Made by a program: the position numbers and the translations under genes. DNA of 64,000 nucleotides from a virus. This document shows positions 31,875-40,533 of this stretch, piece by piece; position 1 is the stretch's first letter; each line of letters opens with the position of its first letter. The stretch is from positions 60,996 to 124,995 of the IMG/VR virus record IMGVR_UViG_3300036795_000133. One strand, written 5' to 3'. Under the pieces are notes generated by a model. It saw nothing but the letters and a program-made list of their open reading frames with translations, was not told the origin of the DNA and did no database searches.

Positions 31875-32317
31875 AGTTCCCCGGCATCTTCAGCCGGCTC
31901 GGCGCGAGCCGGGGCAACATGCTCGTCATCGGCACCGGGTACGGCATCTACGCGCTTTCCCTGCTGCTCCAGGGCGAGCGGTGGTCCCGGACCCCGGCGT
32001 ACCACAACCTTCTCGCGATCATGCCCGCGTGGGGCTGGGGCGCGGCCTTCGGCGCCGTGGCGGCCCTCCTGCTCGCCGCCCTCGGCTTCTACGGGAACCG
32101 CGCGCTGTCCGTCGCCGCCCTCACCGCCGCGGCGGCCATCACCGTCCCCTGGACCCTGGCGTTCCTCGTCCGGTGGCTGACCAACAACTCCACCACCCCG
32201 GAAACCTGGGTGTCGTGGGCCGTCAACGCCTACCTGCTGGCCAGATCCGCTGTCCTGCTCGACTACCGGGAGGTGCTGGTCCCGTCCCGCCGCCGCCAGG
32301 ACGGCGACGGTGCCTGA
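31871..32317 (+). CDS. Membrane protein, possible holin or accessory (148 aa)
   Basis: ATGA overlap. Four predicted TMs: MLVIGTGYGIYALSLLL, WGWGAAFGAVAALLLAALG, ALTAAAAITVPWTLAFLV and VSWAVNAYLLARSAVLL. Position before the endolysin suggests a role in lysis, but topology is not diagnostic. Confidence 0.7.
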   Translation: MKFPGIFSRLGASRGNMLVIGTGYGIYALSLLLQGERWSRTPAYHNLLAIMPAWGWGAAFGAVAALLLAALGFYGNRALSVAALTAAAAITVPWTLAFLVRWLTNNSTTPETWVSWAVNAYLLARSAVLLDYREVLVPSRRRQDGDGA

Positions 32318-32642
32318 CGCGGTTTCCCTCACCGAGCTTGTCTCCGTCCTGGGCGGCATCGCGGCCACCTGCGTTGTCCCCTTCGCCCTCGCCAGGCGCC
32401 GGTCGGCCGACAACCAGGCCGCGACCGCGGTCCGCAACTGGGCCGAGCTCAACGAGGCGCTGCAGGCGGAAATCCGCCGGGTCACCAGGGAGCTTGAGCG
32501 GCAGCGCACCGACTACCAGTCCCAGCTCAACGACCTGCGGGGAGATTACCAGTCTCAGCTCGACGGGGCCCGCCGGAGGATCACCGAGCTGGAAGCCGAG
32601 GTCGCCGCCCTGCAGCGGGCACTGCGGGGGGCGGGACCTTGA
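32310..32642 (+). CDS. TM plus coiled-coil protein, holin/spanin-like
   Basis: 110 aa with GTG start. One TM near the start (LVSVLGGIAATCVVPFALA), then a long coiled coil containing two copies of DYQSQL. Typical one-TM phage lysis accessory architecture. Actinobacteria lack an outer membrane, so it is not an Rz pair. Confidence 0.65.
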   Translation: MPDAVSLTELVSVLGGIAATCVVPFALARRRSADNQAATAVRNWAELNEALQAEIRRVTRELERQRTDYQSQLNDLRGDYQSQLDGARRRITELEAEVAALQRALRGAGP

Positions 32643-32986
32643 CCGGCGGCGGGCTGCTGCTGCTGATGCTGCTCGTCTCCTGGACGTCGCTGGTGCTCCA
32701 GGCGGCGGCGGCACTCCACCTGTGGCTACAGCGGGCCTCCAGTACCGCCGAGAGGCTCGCCGGGCACGGCTACGTCCGCACCGCCGCCTGCCGGGTCCTG
32801 GCCGCCGCCGTCTACTCTGCCGTGGCGCTGCTGGCCGTGGCCGGCGTCCGCATACCGGGTGCGGGGACGCTCGGCCCGGAGGCCCTTGTCGTATTCACGG
32901 CGGTCCAGGGGATCTGGCTCGCCAACTCGGCGCTGGACATCAGGGTCCGGAGCAGGCTCGCACAGGAGGAGGAAAGCGAGAAATGA
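32639..32986 (+). CDS. Membrane protein in lysis cassette (115 aa)
   Basis: TTG start in an overlap. Hydrophobic segments LLLLMLLVSWTSLVLQAAAA, AAVYSAVALLAVAGV and ALVVFTAVQGIWLANS, basic C-terminus. Three TMs; holin candidate. Confidence 0.65.
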   Translation: MTGGGLLLLMLLVSWTSLVLQAAAALHLWLQRASSTAERLAGHGYVRTAACRVLAAAVYSAVALLAVAGVRIPGAGTLGPEALVVFTAVQGIWLANSALDIRVRSRLAQEEESEK

Positions 32987-33005
32987 TCACCTTCGGGAGG
33001 TGCAC

Positions 33006-33758
33006 GTGACACTCAGCATGCCGGACTCTATTTACCCGGCGAACATGCCGAAGGGATACGGCCAGTACCTCGCCTACGTTGACGGTGAGCGATCCAAGGA
33101 CGCCGATGCCGTCCGGTCCATGTTCGCCGGGGCGCGCATCCTCACCCTTACCGTGCTCGGCGGGAACGCCGTCGCCGACGGGTGCGACATGGAACCCGGC
33201 GACCTCTCGCCCGCGTCGGCCGCGGCGTGGCTGCACGGGCGGATCCGGGCAGGGCAGGTGCGGCCGGTACTGTACGCGAGCCGCGACAACGTGCCCGGGG
33301 TACTCAGCGCCATGGCCGGGCTCGGCGTCTCACGGCAGCAGGTACGGATCCTGTCGGCCCACTACGACGGCGAGCATGTCTGCTCGCCCCGGGCGTGCGG
33401 CTGGATGCTGACCGCGGACGGCACGCAATGGAGTGACAGTTTCCCAGGCGTCGGCGGGTCCAGGATTGACATGTCCCTGCTCGCCGACGACTTCTTCTCT
33501 ACCGGCTCTACCAGTCCTACCCAACTCAACTGGACGGAGACGATTGTGCAGCAGCTACCTGAGCTCAGGCAGGGCGCGACCGGGACGGCCGTGCGCACCG
33601 TCCAGGGCCTGTGCGCGGCGCGAGGCCATGCGGTGACCGTGGACGGCTCGTTCGGCCCGGCGACTCTAGCCGCGGTCAAGGCCGCTCAGGCAGCGGGGCG
33701 GGTGACCCAGGACGGCGTAGTCGGCCCTGTGACCTGGGGTGTCCTGCTCGGCGTCTAG
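33006..33758 (+). CDS. Endolysin: DUF1906-like glycosidase plus peptidoglycan-binding domain
   Basis: 250 aa, GTG 33006 behind GGGAGG. Residues 1-165 resemble a TIM-barrel DUF1906/GH25-type fold (YLAYVDGERSKDADAV, CDMEPGDLSPASAAAW, VRPVLYASRD, CSPRACGW, DGTQWSDSF). Residues 178-250 are a PG_binding_1 domain (LRQGATGTAVRTVQG, VDGSFGPATLAAVKAAQ, GVVGPVTWGVLLG). No signal peptide, so it needs a holin for export. Hydrolyses host peptidoglycan at the end of infection. Confidence 0.85.
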   Translation: MTLSMPDSIYPANMPKGYGQYLAYVDGERSKDADAVRSMFAGARILTLTVLGGNAVADGCDMEPGDLSPASAAAWLHGRIRAGQVRPVLYASRDNVPGVLSAMAGLGVSRQQVRILSAHYDGEHVCSPRACGWMLTADGTQWSDSFPGVGGSRIDMSLLADDFFSTGSTSPTQLNWTETIVQQLPELRQGATGTAVRTVQGLCAARGHAVTVDGSFGPATLAAVKAAQAAGRVTQDGVVGPVTWGVLLGV

Positions 33759-33779
33759 GGAAGAGAAAGAAGACCAGTC

Positions 33780-34943
33780 ATGGGCGTAAGCCTTTCGCTC
33801 AGCCTCAGCCCGGCCTCAGGCGTCTTGCCGGGGCAGGTGGTAACGGCGGTCTACACGGTCTCGGGAGACAACCCGGTCCCCGCCGCGACCGTCGCCACGA
33901 CTAGCGGCGAGGTCACGGTCGGCGGGACTGAGTACGAGGAGGTCACCACGATCTCGTCGCTCTCCGTCCCTGCTGCGCCGGTGACTTACTCGACTCCAGT
34001 GTGCAGCGGGCTCAGATTCGCCCAGACAGGCCAGCCGAACACCTTCACTGCCGTGGCCGGGGCCAGTTTCGGGAGCGTGGTGTCGGGATCCGTCATCGTC
34101 AAGGGAACAACCTACTCCGCGACCGCCACCCTCTCGGCGGGGACGCCTGTAACGCCTCCGCCGTCCGGAACGGTCCCGTACCCGGCTGCCCTGGCGACGG
34201 GACACACGCTGCTTAACCAGTACCTGCCCGCCGACCTGTACTCGTGGCGCTTCATGCCGGGCACGGCTAGCACTCCAGTCACCAACGGATCTGGCGTGAC
34301 CGAGAACCCGAATAGCCCCCGCAACGTCTCCGTCACCACCGACGGCGGCCTCAGCGTCCTGAAGCTCGCGGTCACCAGCACCGCCGATTGCGGTGTCATC
34401 CAGTCGCCGGGCACGTACCCGACCTCGAGCGGCGTTATCGAGGCCCTGGTCAAGTTCTCCGGGTTCACGAACGCGAGCGGTCACTTCTTCAGTGCGTGGA
34501 GCTCATTCTGGTTGTACGGGGCCGATTGGCCGGCTGGGGGTGAGGTTGACGCCGTGGAAACCCAGTACGGCAACAGCTTCGTCTCCTACCACTACGGGTC
34601 CGGGAGCAGCAGCGAAGCCACGACCGATCCGTGGATCTACCCGGCCAAGACGGTTCAGCTTCAGCCGAAGAACAGCACGACCGCCCCGGCTGCGCCGAAC
34701 ATCGTTCCTGACCAGTGGACTCACGTCACGCTCGCGTTCGGCAAGGACGCAGCGGGCGACTTCAAGTGCGACGTGTACTACGAGGGCACGCTGTACTGCA
34801 CGATCGCCGGCCCGTTCGTCACAGGGCAGCCGATGCTCGTGACGGCGGGCACCAGCTTCGGGGGTGCCGTACTCGGATCCGCTCAGACGCCTTACGACCA
34901 GCCTGGCAACGTCGCGATCCAGTACATCCGGGTGTTCAGTTAG
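33780..34943 (+). CDS. GH16-like glycosidase with Ig-like N-terminal domain
   Basis: 387 aa. Residues 1-120 are a beta-sandwich (SLSPASGVLPGQVVTAVYTV, SVIVKGTTYSATATLS). The rest is a concanavalin-like domain with the GH16 active-site run E-x-D-x-x-E (GGEVDAVETQYG, near residue 255), and DQWTHVTLAFGKD toward the end. Known GH16 enzymes cut beta-1,3/1,4-glucans, agar or chitin-linked sugars. It could strip a host surface polymer during adsorption or lysis. No signal peptide. Confidence 0.75.
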   Translation: MGVSLSLSLSPASGVLPGQVVTAVYTVSGDNPVPAATVATTSGEVTVGGTEYEEVTTISSLSVPAAPVTYSTPVCSGLRFAQTGQPNTFTAVAGASFGSVVSGSVIVKGTTYSATATLSAGTPVTPPPSGTVPYPAALATGHTLLNQYLPADLYSWRFMPGTASTPVTNGSGVTENPNSPRNVSVTTDGGLSVLKLAVTSTADCGVIQSPGTYPTSSGVIEALVKFSGFTNASGHFFSAWSSFWLYGADWPAGGEVDAVETQYGNSFVSYHYGSGSSSEATTDPWIYPAKTVQLQPKNSTTAPAAPNIVPDQWTHVTLAFGKDAAGDFKCDVYYEGTLYCTIAGPFVTGQPMLVTAGTSFGGAVLGSAQTPYDQPGNVAIQYIRVFS

Positions 34944-34958
34944 CACGGCAGGCGCTTA

Positions 34959-35008
34959 GCAACGCGAGAGCCCGGCTCCCCTCCTTCGGGGCCGGGCTCT
35001 CGCGTTGC
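34959..35008 (+). terminator. Strong intrinsic terminator of the lysis cassette
   Basis: 18-bp perfect inverted repeat (34959-34976 and 34991-35008, arm GCAACGCGAGAGCCCGGC) with a TCCCCTCCTTCGGG loop, 15 nt after the GH16 stop. No clear U-tract. It also faces the end of the transfer operon at 35017, so it may act in both directions. Confidence 0.85.
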
Positions 35009-35016
35009 GCGGGGTT

Positions 35017-35169
35017 TCAGGGCCGGCGCGACCGGGGCGCGGAAGTCTCCGCGTGCCAGCGGCGGCGGAGGTCCTTCGGGGGGACGGTAAGGCTCGCCTG
35101 GAAGCACAGGTAGGCCGAGCCCGCGATGAGCGCGGCGACGATGGCGCCTCCGATGATGGCGAACAGCAT
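35017..35169 (-). CDS. Small membrane protein (50 aa)
   Basis: ATG 35169 with GAAGGAA upstream. MLFAIIGGAIVAALIAGSAY is a TM/signal segment, then SLTVPPKDLRRRWHAE. Last gene of the leftward transfer operon. Function unknown. Confidence 0.6.
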   Translation of the reverse strand: MLFAIIGGAIVAALIAGSAYLCFQASLTVPPKDLRRRWHAETSAPRSRRP

Positions 35170-35220
35170 CCGGGATTCCTTCCGTAAACGATCTTGATGT
35201 TCCGCCCCGGTCCGCGTCGC

Positions 35221-36168
35221 TCAGGAGCGGTCTTCGCCCCGGTCCCCGCTGGCGGTCCCGGTCCGGTCCTCAGGGCGGTCCGCCTCATCCTCGGCGGGGC
35301 GGTCCGGACCCAGGCGGCGGCGCAGCTTGCGGCCGTAGCCCTCGCTGACGCCCAGTTGGCGCGCGAGTTCCGCGCCGCTCATTGTCAGGTCCGTGGCCAG
35401 CAGCTTCAGTGCGCGCGCCTCAAGTTCAACGTCGTCCTCGGGAGCAGTCTCGGTGCTGGACCGGGGGGCGGTCCCGGGCCGCGCAGGAGCGGTCCTGGAC
35501 CGCCGCGCGGGACCGCCCAGCTTCCGCTCTAGGACCGCCGTCTTCGCGGCTGCCTTCTCCGCATCGGACCGGGCAATGGCGAGGGCCTCCGCAGCGTCCG
35601 CGAGAGCCTGGTCGCGCGCCTCAATCTCGGTGCCTGCCCGCGCCCGCAGGTCGCTCATCGCGGCCTGGTGCGCGGCGTTATCACGTTCCCGCGAGGACCG
35701 CTCCGCGTCCGCCGCGGCGAGCAGTTCCGCCTCCCTCCGCGCGACCGCGGCAACGGCCTGCGCGGCGGACGGCCCGTTCATGATGAAGTACGCGGCAAGC
35801 AGTTCCGCCCCGTCGAGGAGCGCGCCGAACAGCAGCGAGAAGTGCGGCGGGGCGGCAGCCAGGACCACGTCCCCGGTGGCGCTCGCTGACAGGAACATCG
35901 CGGCGCCCATGATCAGGTACGCCCCGGCCTTCGCGGGCCAGGGCGCGTCCCGCCACTCGGCGACGATCTCCAGGACGAGTACCGCGATCAGGAGCGGCGC
36001 GACCCCGTACAGCACGGCCAGTTCCCAGGGCATGTGGCCGAACTTGACCGAGTGGTAAACCTGGAACGCCATGGTGGTGCTGCCCATGACGACGGTGACG
36101 ATCCACGCTGAGGTCCGGGCACGGCGCAGCGGGGCGCCTGCGGCTTCATCTGATCCCATGTCGGACAT
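35221..36168 (-). CDS. DUF2637/SpdB-like membrane protein with C-terminal HTH
   Basis: 315 aa, ATG 36168. Four TMs between residues 20 and 135 (TSAWIVTVVMGSTTMAFQV, WELAVLYGVAPLLIAVLV, AGAYLIMGAAMFLSASA, LLFGALLDGAELLAAYFI) match the DUF2637 topology of actinomycete plasmid-spread proteins. A coiled-coil stretch of about 100 residues, a Pro/Thr linker and a terminal HTH (LTMSGAELARQLGVSEGYG) follow. SpdB-like proteins help DNA move between cells of the mycelium. The added HTH suggests DNA binding. Confidence 0.7.
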   Translation of the reverse strand: MSDMGSDEAAGAPLRRARTSAWIVTVVMGSTTMAFQVYHSVKFGHMPWELAVLYGVAPLLIAVLVLEIVAEWRDAPWPAKAGAYLIMGAAMFLSASATGDVVLAAAPPHFSLLFGALLDGAELLAAYFIMNGPSAAQAVAAVARREAELLAAADAERSSRERDNAAHQAAMSDLRARAGTEIEARDQALADAAEALAIARSDAEKAAAKTAVLERKLGGPARRSRTAPARPGTAPRSSTETAPEDDVELEARALKLLATDLTMSGAELARQLGVSEGYGRKLRRRLGPDRPAEDEADRPEDRTGTASGDRGEDRS

Positions 36169-36204
36169 CGTGACGCCTTCCTTGATCGTTCTCAGGGATT
36201 CGGG

Positions 36205-36238
36205 GCGACCGCCCGGCCCGGGGTAGCCGGGCGGTCGC
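36205..36238 (-). terminator. Hairpin between mIHF and the SpdB-like gene
   Basis: 12-bp perfect arms GCGACCGCCCGG (36205-36216) and CCGGGCGGTCGC (36227-36238) around a 10-nt loop. Lies 13 nt after the mIHF stop on the minus strand; it could end or attenuate the operon. Confidence 0.7.
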
Positions 36239-36250
36239 GTTCTGGGGGGT

Positions 36251-36577
36251 TCAGGCGGCGGCAGGGTCGGAGAACTCCGCCTCGAGCGCGGCCCGCTGGT
36301 TGGCACCGAGGCCGCGCAGCCTGCGCGCCTGGTCGATGCCGAGGCGGGCCATGATCTGCCTCGCGCGGACCTTGCCGACACCGGGCATCGCCTCGAGGAC
36401 CGCGGTGACCTTCATCTTTCCGATGGTGTCGTTCCCGCCCGCCTGGGCGAGGACCGCGGGCAGGGTTGTCGTGCCGTTCTTCAGGCAGGCCTTCGTGCCT
36501 GCGCGGGCAGAACGGGCCGCCTTCGCCTTCTCGAGGGAGGCGGCCCGCTGCTCGGGGGTCATGGGTGGTAGTGGCAT
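36251..36577 (-). CDS. ihf: Actinobacterial integration host factor (mIHF)
   Basis: 108 aa; ATG 36577 with AGGAGGAACC directly before it. PMTPEQRAASLEKAKAARSA, IGKMKVTAVLEAMPGVGKV and RARQIMARLGIDQARRLRGLG match mIHF, which binds DNA by the helix-two-turn-helix (GVGKVRARQIM). mIHF is needed for phage L5 integration and bends DNA. A copy on an element beside a translocase may help assemble DNA complexes at transfer or recombination sites. Length and motifs are complete. Confidence 0.9.
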   Translation of the reverse strand: MPLPPMTPEQRAASLEKAKAARSARAGTKACLKNGTTTLPAVLAQAGGNDTIGKMKVTAVLEAMPGVGKVRARQIMARLGIDQARRLRGLGANQRAALEAEFSDPAAA

Positions 36578-36625
36578 TGGTTCCTCCTGTTTGAACTGCG
36601 ATTCATCACTGTGAGTAGTTGTTTT

Positions 36626-36759
36626 CTTGAGCGGGAAGGGGCGCTCAAGCTTGAGTGGGGTCTTGAGCGTGGCTTGAGCGGATCCTTTGAGTGCCGCTTA
36701 AGCTTCGTCGCCCCTACGCGCGGGCGGGCGCGCGCGGGCGCGCGCGAGGCCCGCTCAAG
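36626..36759. repeat. 8-bp iteron cluster, candidate clt/TRS site
   Basis: Copies of CTTGAGCG at 36626, 36662 and 36673; CGCTCAAG at 36642 and 36752; variants CTTGAGTG at 36650, TTTGAGTG at 36686 and CGCTTAAG at 36695. They lie in both orientations within 134 bp, immediately after the translocase stop. A GC-alternating tract spans about 36717-36748. Streptomyces TraB proteins recognise 8-bp repeats at a clt locus near tra, so this is a good candidate. Confidence 0.65.
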
Positions 36760-36770
36760 GATGGCACTCG

Positions 36771-38870
36771 TCACTGAGTGTCGCCTTCCCCCGGGGGAGG
36801 GGTCAGCATCCAGCGAGCGGCGGCCCGTTCGCCGACGACGTAGGCGGCGCCCTTGCCGCGCAGGTTCTCCAGCCAGGTCCGGGCCGTCCACTTCTTCACG
36901 TCGAACCTCGTCGCGACCGCGCTGATCGTCGTGCCCCCCTCGAGCATCTCCAGCAGCGGGCCGAGAGCCTCGCCGGGCACCTGCGCCGCCTCGCCGACCT
37001 GCCGCCACCCCTCAGCCGTGAGCGCCGCCAGTGCCTCCGGGTCCGCCTGAGGGGGAGCGGGCCTCGCCCGGCCCTCCTCGATCGTCCTGCGCGCGGTGCC
37101 GAGCTTCGCGGCGAGGGCGTCGAGCCGCCCCCGTTCCCTGTCGTCCATTTCCGTCTCCCACCTCTGGAGGGGGTCTTCGCCCTCGAGCACGGTTCCCTTC
37201 GCCGCGGGGACAGCCGTCTCCGTGCCGTCACCCGGTTCCTGCGCCGGCACGGCGGACGGGCCCGCGGTCATACCCGGCCCGCCGTCCGTCTCCGCCGGGT
37301 TCTCGCCTTGGCCGCGCGCCCACCTGGCGAACACCTCGTCCTTCAGCAGAGCCTCGTAAGCCTCGCCGAGGTACTCCGCGCAGGCACCGGAAATCTCCGG
37401 CTGGGCGAAGGCGCGCTCCTGGGCGAGCTGCTCCACGAAGGCACCGTGCCCGGCCGCGTTCGGGTGGAAGACCCATGTCCGGCCGACCTGCAGGCCGCCG
37501 CCGAGTCGCTCGACCTTCCACACGCCCGGCTTGCCCTCGCCGTAAGTGGACATGTCAGGGCCGGCGAGGCTGCCCGCGTGGCGGGCCTCGTTCGAGTTCT
37601 GAACCAGGCCGGTGCAGCGCACGTTGTCCTGGGACCGGGCCTTGGGGTCGGTGTACTCGCGGGTGTTCCGCTGGCCGAGGTGCACGTAGCCGACGCCGTG
37701 CGAGCGGCCCTTGGTGACGATCGTGGCGATGTCCTCCCGCAGGGGCCCCAGCGCGCTGTCGCTCTCGTCGTTGAAGATGATGATCGCCGGGTGCGCGGGC
37801 GAGGGGGCGTACTGGCCGCGCTTGAAGTTCTTCGTCCGCCACTCGATGACAGCGGCGATAACCTTCAGGACAGCCGCGGCGCGAGACTTCTGAGCCGGGC
37901 CGTAGGCGGTCAGCCAGCAGGCCGGACCCCAGCTCTCCACGTCCTCATGGCCCTTGACGGACAGGTTGAGGTGCACCGCCAGGGCGTCGTCGCAGGCGGT
38001 CACGTGCTCGAAGAGGTCGTCCTCCAGAACGCCTTTGCCTCCCCCGGAATTCGCGGTGACGCTGACGCGCCTGGCGCCGTTCTCGTCGTACAGGGGGACG
38101 GTCAGCGGGTCGCCGGTCTCCGGGTCCTGGCCGATAACCGCCTCGTCGAGGATGCTACGGGCCTCCGGCAGCCGGATCTCCGGCTCCTCGCACACGAGCG
38201 GGTGCAGGAGCACGCCGGCCCACGGGTCGATGCGGCGGACGGAGATCCGGATCCGCCCGGCGAGGTGGTGGCCCATCACCCGGACACGGGACAGGGGAAG
38301 GTTCTCCGCCTCCGCGATTACCTCCTCGAGGGCACGGCCGACAAAATGGGACGCGCGCTTGCCGGTGCCCTTGGTGCTGACCGTGTAAAGCTCGCCGAGG
38401 CGCGTCTGCCGGAACTCGAGCAGGTGACTGCCGCCGAGGTGCCAGTTACGGGAGCGGCCGAGCCAGTCCGCGCGGGCGTCGCGCCACTCGCGGGCGGCGG
38501 TGACGGCGTCGTGCCTGTGCGCGGCCCTGGACGCGGCGAAGGCGAAGACAACCCAGGCGGCGGTCAGGGGAACAGCGGGCCACCAGGCAAGCGGGCCGAA
38601 GCGGTCAGCGGCGGTCAGCCAGGCGCCGCCGATCAGGACCCACCACGGCAGCGAGTCTGCGACGCCGTCCCGCCGTCCCGCGGTACCCCACGCGAGGGCG
38701 ACGGCCAGGGCGGTGGCGCCCCCGAGGGGGAGCACCGCGTGGACGCCGGCGAGCCGCATGACCTCAGCGGCCGTCCACGTCACCGCGGCGGCGGGCAGCA
38801 CGGCGGATGCCAGGCGCTCCGCCGGGGCACGGCGCAGGTCCGGCACCTCCGTGCCCCAGTCGCCGTTCAC
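36771..38870 (-). CDS. FtsK/SpoIIIE/TraB-type DNA translocase
   Basis: 699 aa. Four or so N-terminal TMs (two blocks, about residues 20-70 and 75-115), then an ATPase with Walker A NSGGGKGVLEDDLF, Walker B HPAIIIFNDESD, and the KAR/arginine region DPKARSQDNVRCTG. The last 90 residues form a winged-helix domain (MLEGGTTISAVATRFDVKKW), the position of the DNA-recognition gamma domain in FtsK and TraB. A predicted inner-membrane pump for double-stranded DNA, as used in Streptomyces conjugation. Overlaps the upstream gene by 4 nt. Confidence 0.85.
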   Translation of the reverse strand: MNGDWGTEVPDLRRAPAERLASAVLPAAAVTWTAAEVMRLAGVHAVLPLGGATALAVALAWGTAGRRDGVADSLPWWVLIGGAWLTAADRFGPLAWWPAVPLTAAWVVFAFAASRAAHRHDAVTAAREWRDARADWLGRSRNWHLGGSHLLEFRQTRLGELYTVSTKGTGKRASHFVGRALEEVIAEAENLPLSRVRVMGHHLAGRIRISVRRIDPWAGVLLHPLVCEEPEIRLPEARSILDEAVIGQDPETGDPLTVPLYDENGARRVSVTANSGGGKGVLEDDLFEHVTACDDALAVHLNLSVKGHEDVESWGPACWLTAYGPAQKSRAAAVLKVIAAVIEWRTKNFKRGQYAPSPAHPAIIIFNDESDSALGPLREDIATIVTKGRSHGVGYVHLGQRNTREYTDPKARSQDNVRCTGLVQNSNEARHAGSLAGPDMSTYGEGKPGVWKVERLGGGLQVGRTWVFHPNAAGHGAFVEQLAQERAFAQPEISGACAEYLGEAYEALLKDEVFARWARGQGENPAETDGGPGMTAGPSAVPAQEPGDGTETAVPAAKGTVLEGEDPLQRWETEMDDRERGRLDALAAKLGTARRTIEEGRARPAPPQADPEALAALTAEGWRQVGEAAQVPGEALGPLLEMLEGGTTISAVATRFDVKKWTARTWLENLRGKGAAYVVGERAAARWMLTPPPGEGDTQ

Positions 38871-39790
38871 GCCGCCTGCCCGCCCTGCGGCGCGCCGCCG
38901 TCGCCGAACCAGAAGCGGTTGGCGGGCAGGGGGGCGCCGTCGGCCGCCTCGCGGAGGTCGTCGTGGATCAGGTGGTACCGCTTGCTGACCTGCGCCGCAT
39001 GGGAGGCCAGCTCGGCGATGTCGTCGGCGAACTCGTAGTGGGCGGCGACGTAGGCCGGGTGGAGGCCCGCGCCGCCCTCGCCCAGGTTCTCCGTGCGGGC
39101 CATGACCGCCTCAGCCCAGGTGAGGATCCCGGCGGCCTCCCCGTCCATGTGCTCGCACAGGTCGTCTTCGTTCTCCGGGTCGAACTCCGCCGCCTCGCCC
39201 GCCACGGCCGCCCACGTCCGGGGAACGATGACCCCAGCCGCCTCGAGAGCCACCGCCACGTCGGCGGGGGCGGGGGCGTCGCCGAGCGCCGGGTCAGCGT
39301 GGATGGACGGAACGCCGGGGACCGAGCGGCGCCACGGGGGGACGCCGGGGGTGGCGCGAACGGGCCGGGGGGCGGTGCCCGGTGCGGCGGGCGGCAGGGG
39401 CTCGCGGCGCATGAGGCCTGCGAGCTCGCGCACGCCTTCGCGGGCATTCCGCAGGGCGTCCCGCACCTGGTCGCATAGCAGCGAAAGGATCAGGCGCGTC
39501 GCCCCGGCCTTCCCGAACTTAGGGTTCCTGGCAGCATGCCGCCACACAGACCAGCACCGCACGCCCACAACCGCCAGCGGTCCCGCCAGCAGAGACGCGT
39601 CAACCAGTACCGGCAGAACGCCGAGCACGGTCAGCGGGACCATCGCAGCGGAGATAAGGATCAGCAGGCCAGTCCAGCTGCGCGCGTCCCGCCACCCGCC
39701 CGTCCGGGCCATCTGGGCGATACCCAGGATGATGACGCCCGAGAAGAAGGCGAAGGCCCCCCACATGGCAAGGGTGAGAATCGTTCCCAT
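38867..39790 (-). CDS. Membrane protein of the transfer operon (307 aa)
   Basis: Two or three TMs at the start (ILTLAMWGAFAFFSGVIIL, WTGLLILISAAMVPLTVLG, DASLLAGPLAVVGVRCW), a basic linker, then a soluble C-terminal half with NEDDLCEHMDGEAAG. Precedes the translocase with a 4-nt overlap and may anchor or dock it. No family recognised. Confidence 0.7.
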   Translation of the reverse strand: MGTILTLAMWGAFAFFSGVIILGIAQMARTGGWRDARSWTGLLILISAAMVPLTVLGVLPVLVDASLLAGPLAVVGVRCWSVWRHAARNPKFGKAGATRLILSLLCDQVRDALRNAREGVRELAGLMRREPLPPAAPGTAPRPVRATPGVPPWRRSVPGVPSIHADPALGDAPAPADVAVALEAAGVIVPRTWAAVAGEAAEFDPENEDDLCEHMDGEAAGILTWAEAVMARTENLGEGGAGLHPAYVAAHYEFADDIAELASHAAQVSKRYHLIHDDLREAADGAPLPANRFWFGDGGAPQGGQAA

Positions 39791-39791
39791 G

Positions 39792-40319
39792 TCAGCACAC
39801 CTCTCCGTAACCGTTGCCGCTCCACGTCAGCAACTCGCCTGTGAAGCTAGAACCGCAGATACCCGCGCCGGAGCGGAGCGCCGCAACGATGAGCGGGTAG
39901 CCGCCGAGCAGCGTCGCGACGGTCGCCTGCACTCCCTCGGCGGCTGACGGGTAACTCCGGACCCCGGCACCGTTGAACACCGATGCGCCGGGCGCAGGCT
40001 CAGTGGTGTCGAGGGGGTTGTTCGCCGCGACGGGCGGCCACGGGGTCTCGTGCCGCACCCATGCCTCCGCTGATCCGACGTTCGCTGCCGTGACGGGGGC
40101 ACCGAGGCCGGCGAAGACCGCAGACATGAACGCCGTCTCGCTTCCCCCGGTCACGGCTGTAACGTGCGCGGGCCGCGCCTTCGCGTGCGCGGAGGTGACG
40201 GCGTGCGCCCCGGCCGAAACTGCCAGGACCGTGCCCAGGGCGAGGCCGGCAACTGCGCCCGCGTCGCTGCGGCGCCTGTACGGGGAGCGGTAGCGGCGGG
40301 TGCCGCGGAACGCGGTCAT
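39792..40319 (-). CDS. Lysozyme-like/transglycosylase-like secreted protein
   Basis: 175 aa. Basic start, TM anchor VAGLALGTVLAVSAGAHAV, then a compact domain AAEGVQATVATLLGGYPLIV preceded by NNPLDTTEPAPG and VRSYPSAAEG. This pattern (N-P-L-x-T-T, R-x-Y-P, G-V-x-A-T-x-x-T-L) is found in small actinobacterial phage lysozyme-like proteins, from memory. Likely cuts peptidoglycan near the transfer pore. Confidence in the enzymatic class is moderate. Confidence 0.65.
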   Translation of the reverse strand: MTAFRGTRRYRSPYRRRSDAGAVAGLALGTVLAVSAGAHAVTSAHAKARPAHVTAVTGGSETAFMSAVFAGLGAPVTAANVGSAEAWVRHETPWPPVAANNPLDTTEPAPGASVFNGAGVRSYPSAAEGVQATVATLLGGYPLIVAALRSGAGICGSSFTGELLTWSGNGYGEVC

Positions 40320-40528
40320 CAGCGCCACCTGTTCCTGCCGAATATGCCGATGATCAGGTAGGCGGCGGGTATGCCGATGATCGTGACGGCGAACGCGGTG
40401 ACGGGGCTGGCCGGCAGGATCCGGTGGCCGCCGGAGATGAGGCCTGTGGTGACGCCGGCGACGCTGATGCGCCACATGACGATCCCGAGGGCGACCGCGA
40501 GGACGGTGACGGTAGTCCGCTCTTTCAC
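40319..40528 (-). CDS. Two-TM membrane protein (69 aa)
   Basis: ERTTVTVLAVALGIVMWRI and VTAFAVTIIGIPAAYLIIG; GRNRWR tail. ATG overlaps the next start. Probably a small scaffold for the transfer machinery. Confidence 0.65.
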   Translation of the reverse strand: MKERTTVTVLAVALGIVMWRISVAGVTTGLISGGHRILPASPVTAFAVTIIGIPAAYLIIGIFGRNRWR

Positions 40529-40533
40529 GAGGC

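Noticed and set aside
32983-33009. 8-codon ORF before the endolysin gene
   Set aside because: Too short and without independent support; overlaps the endolysin start.
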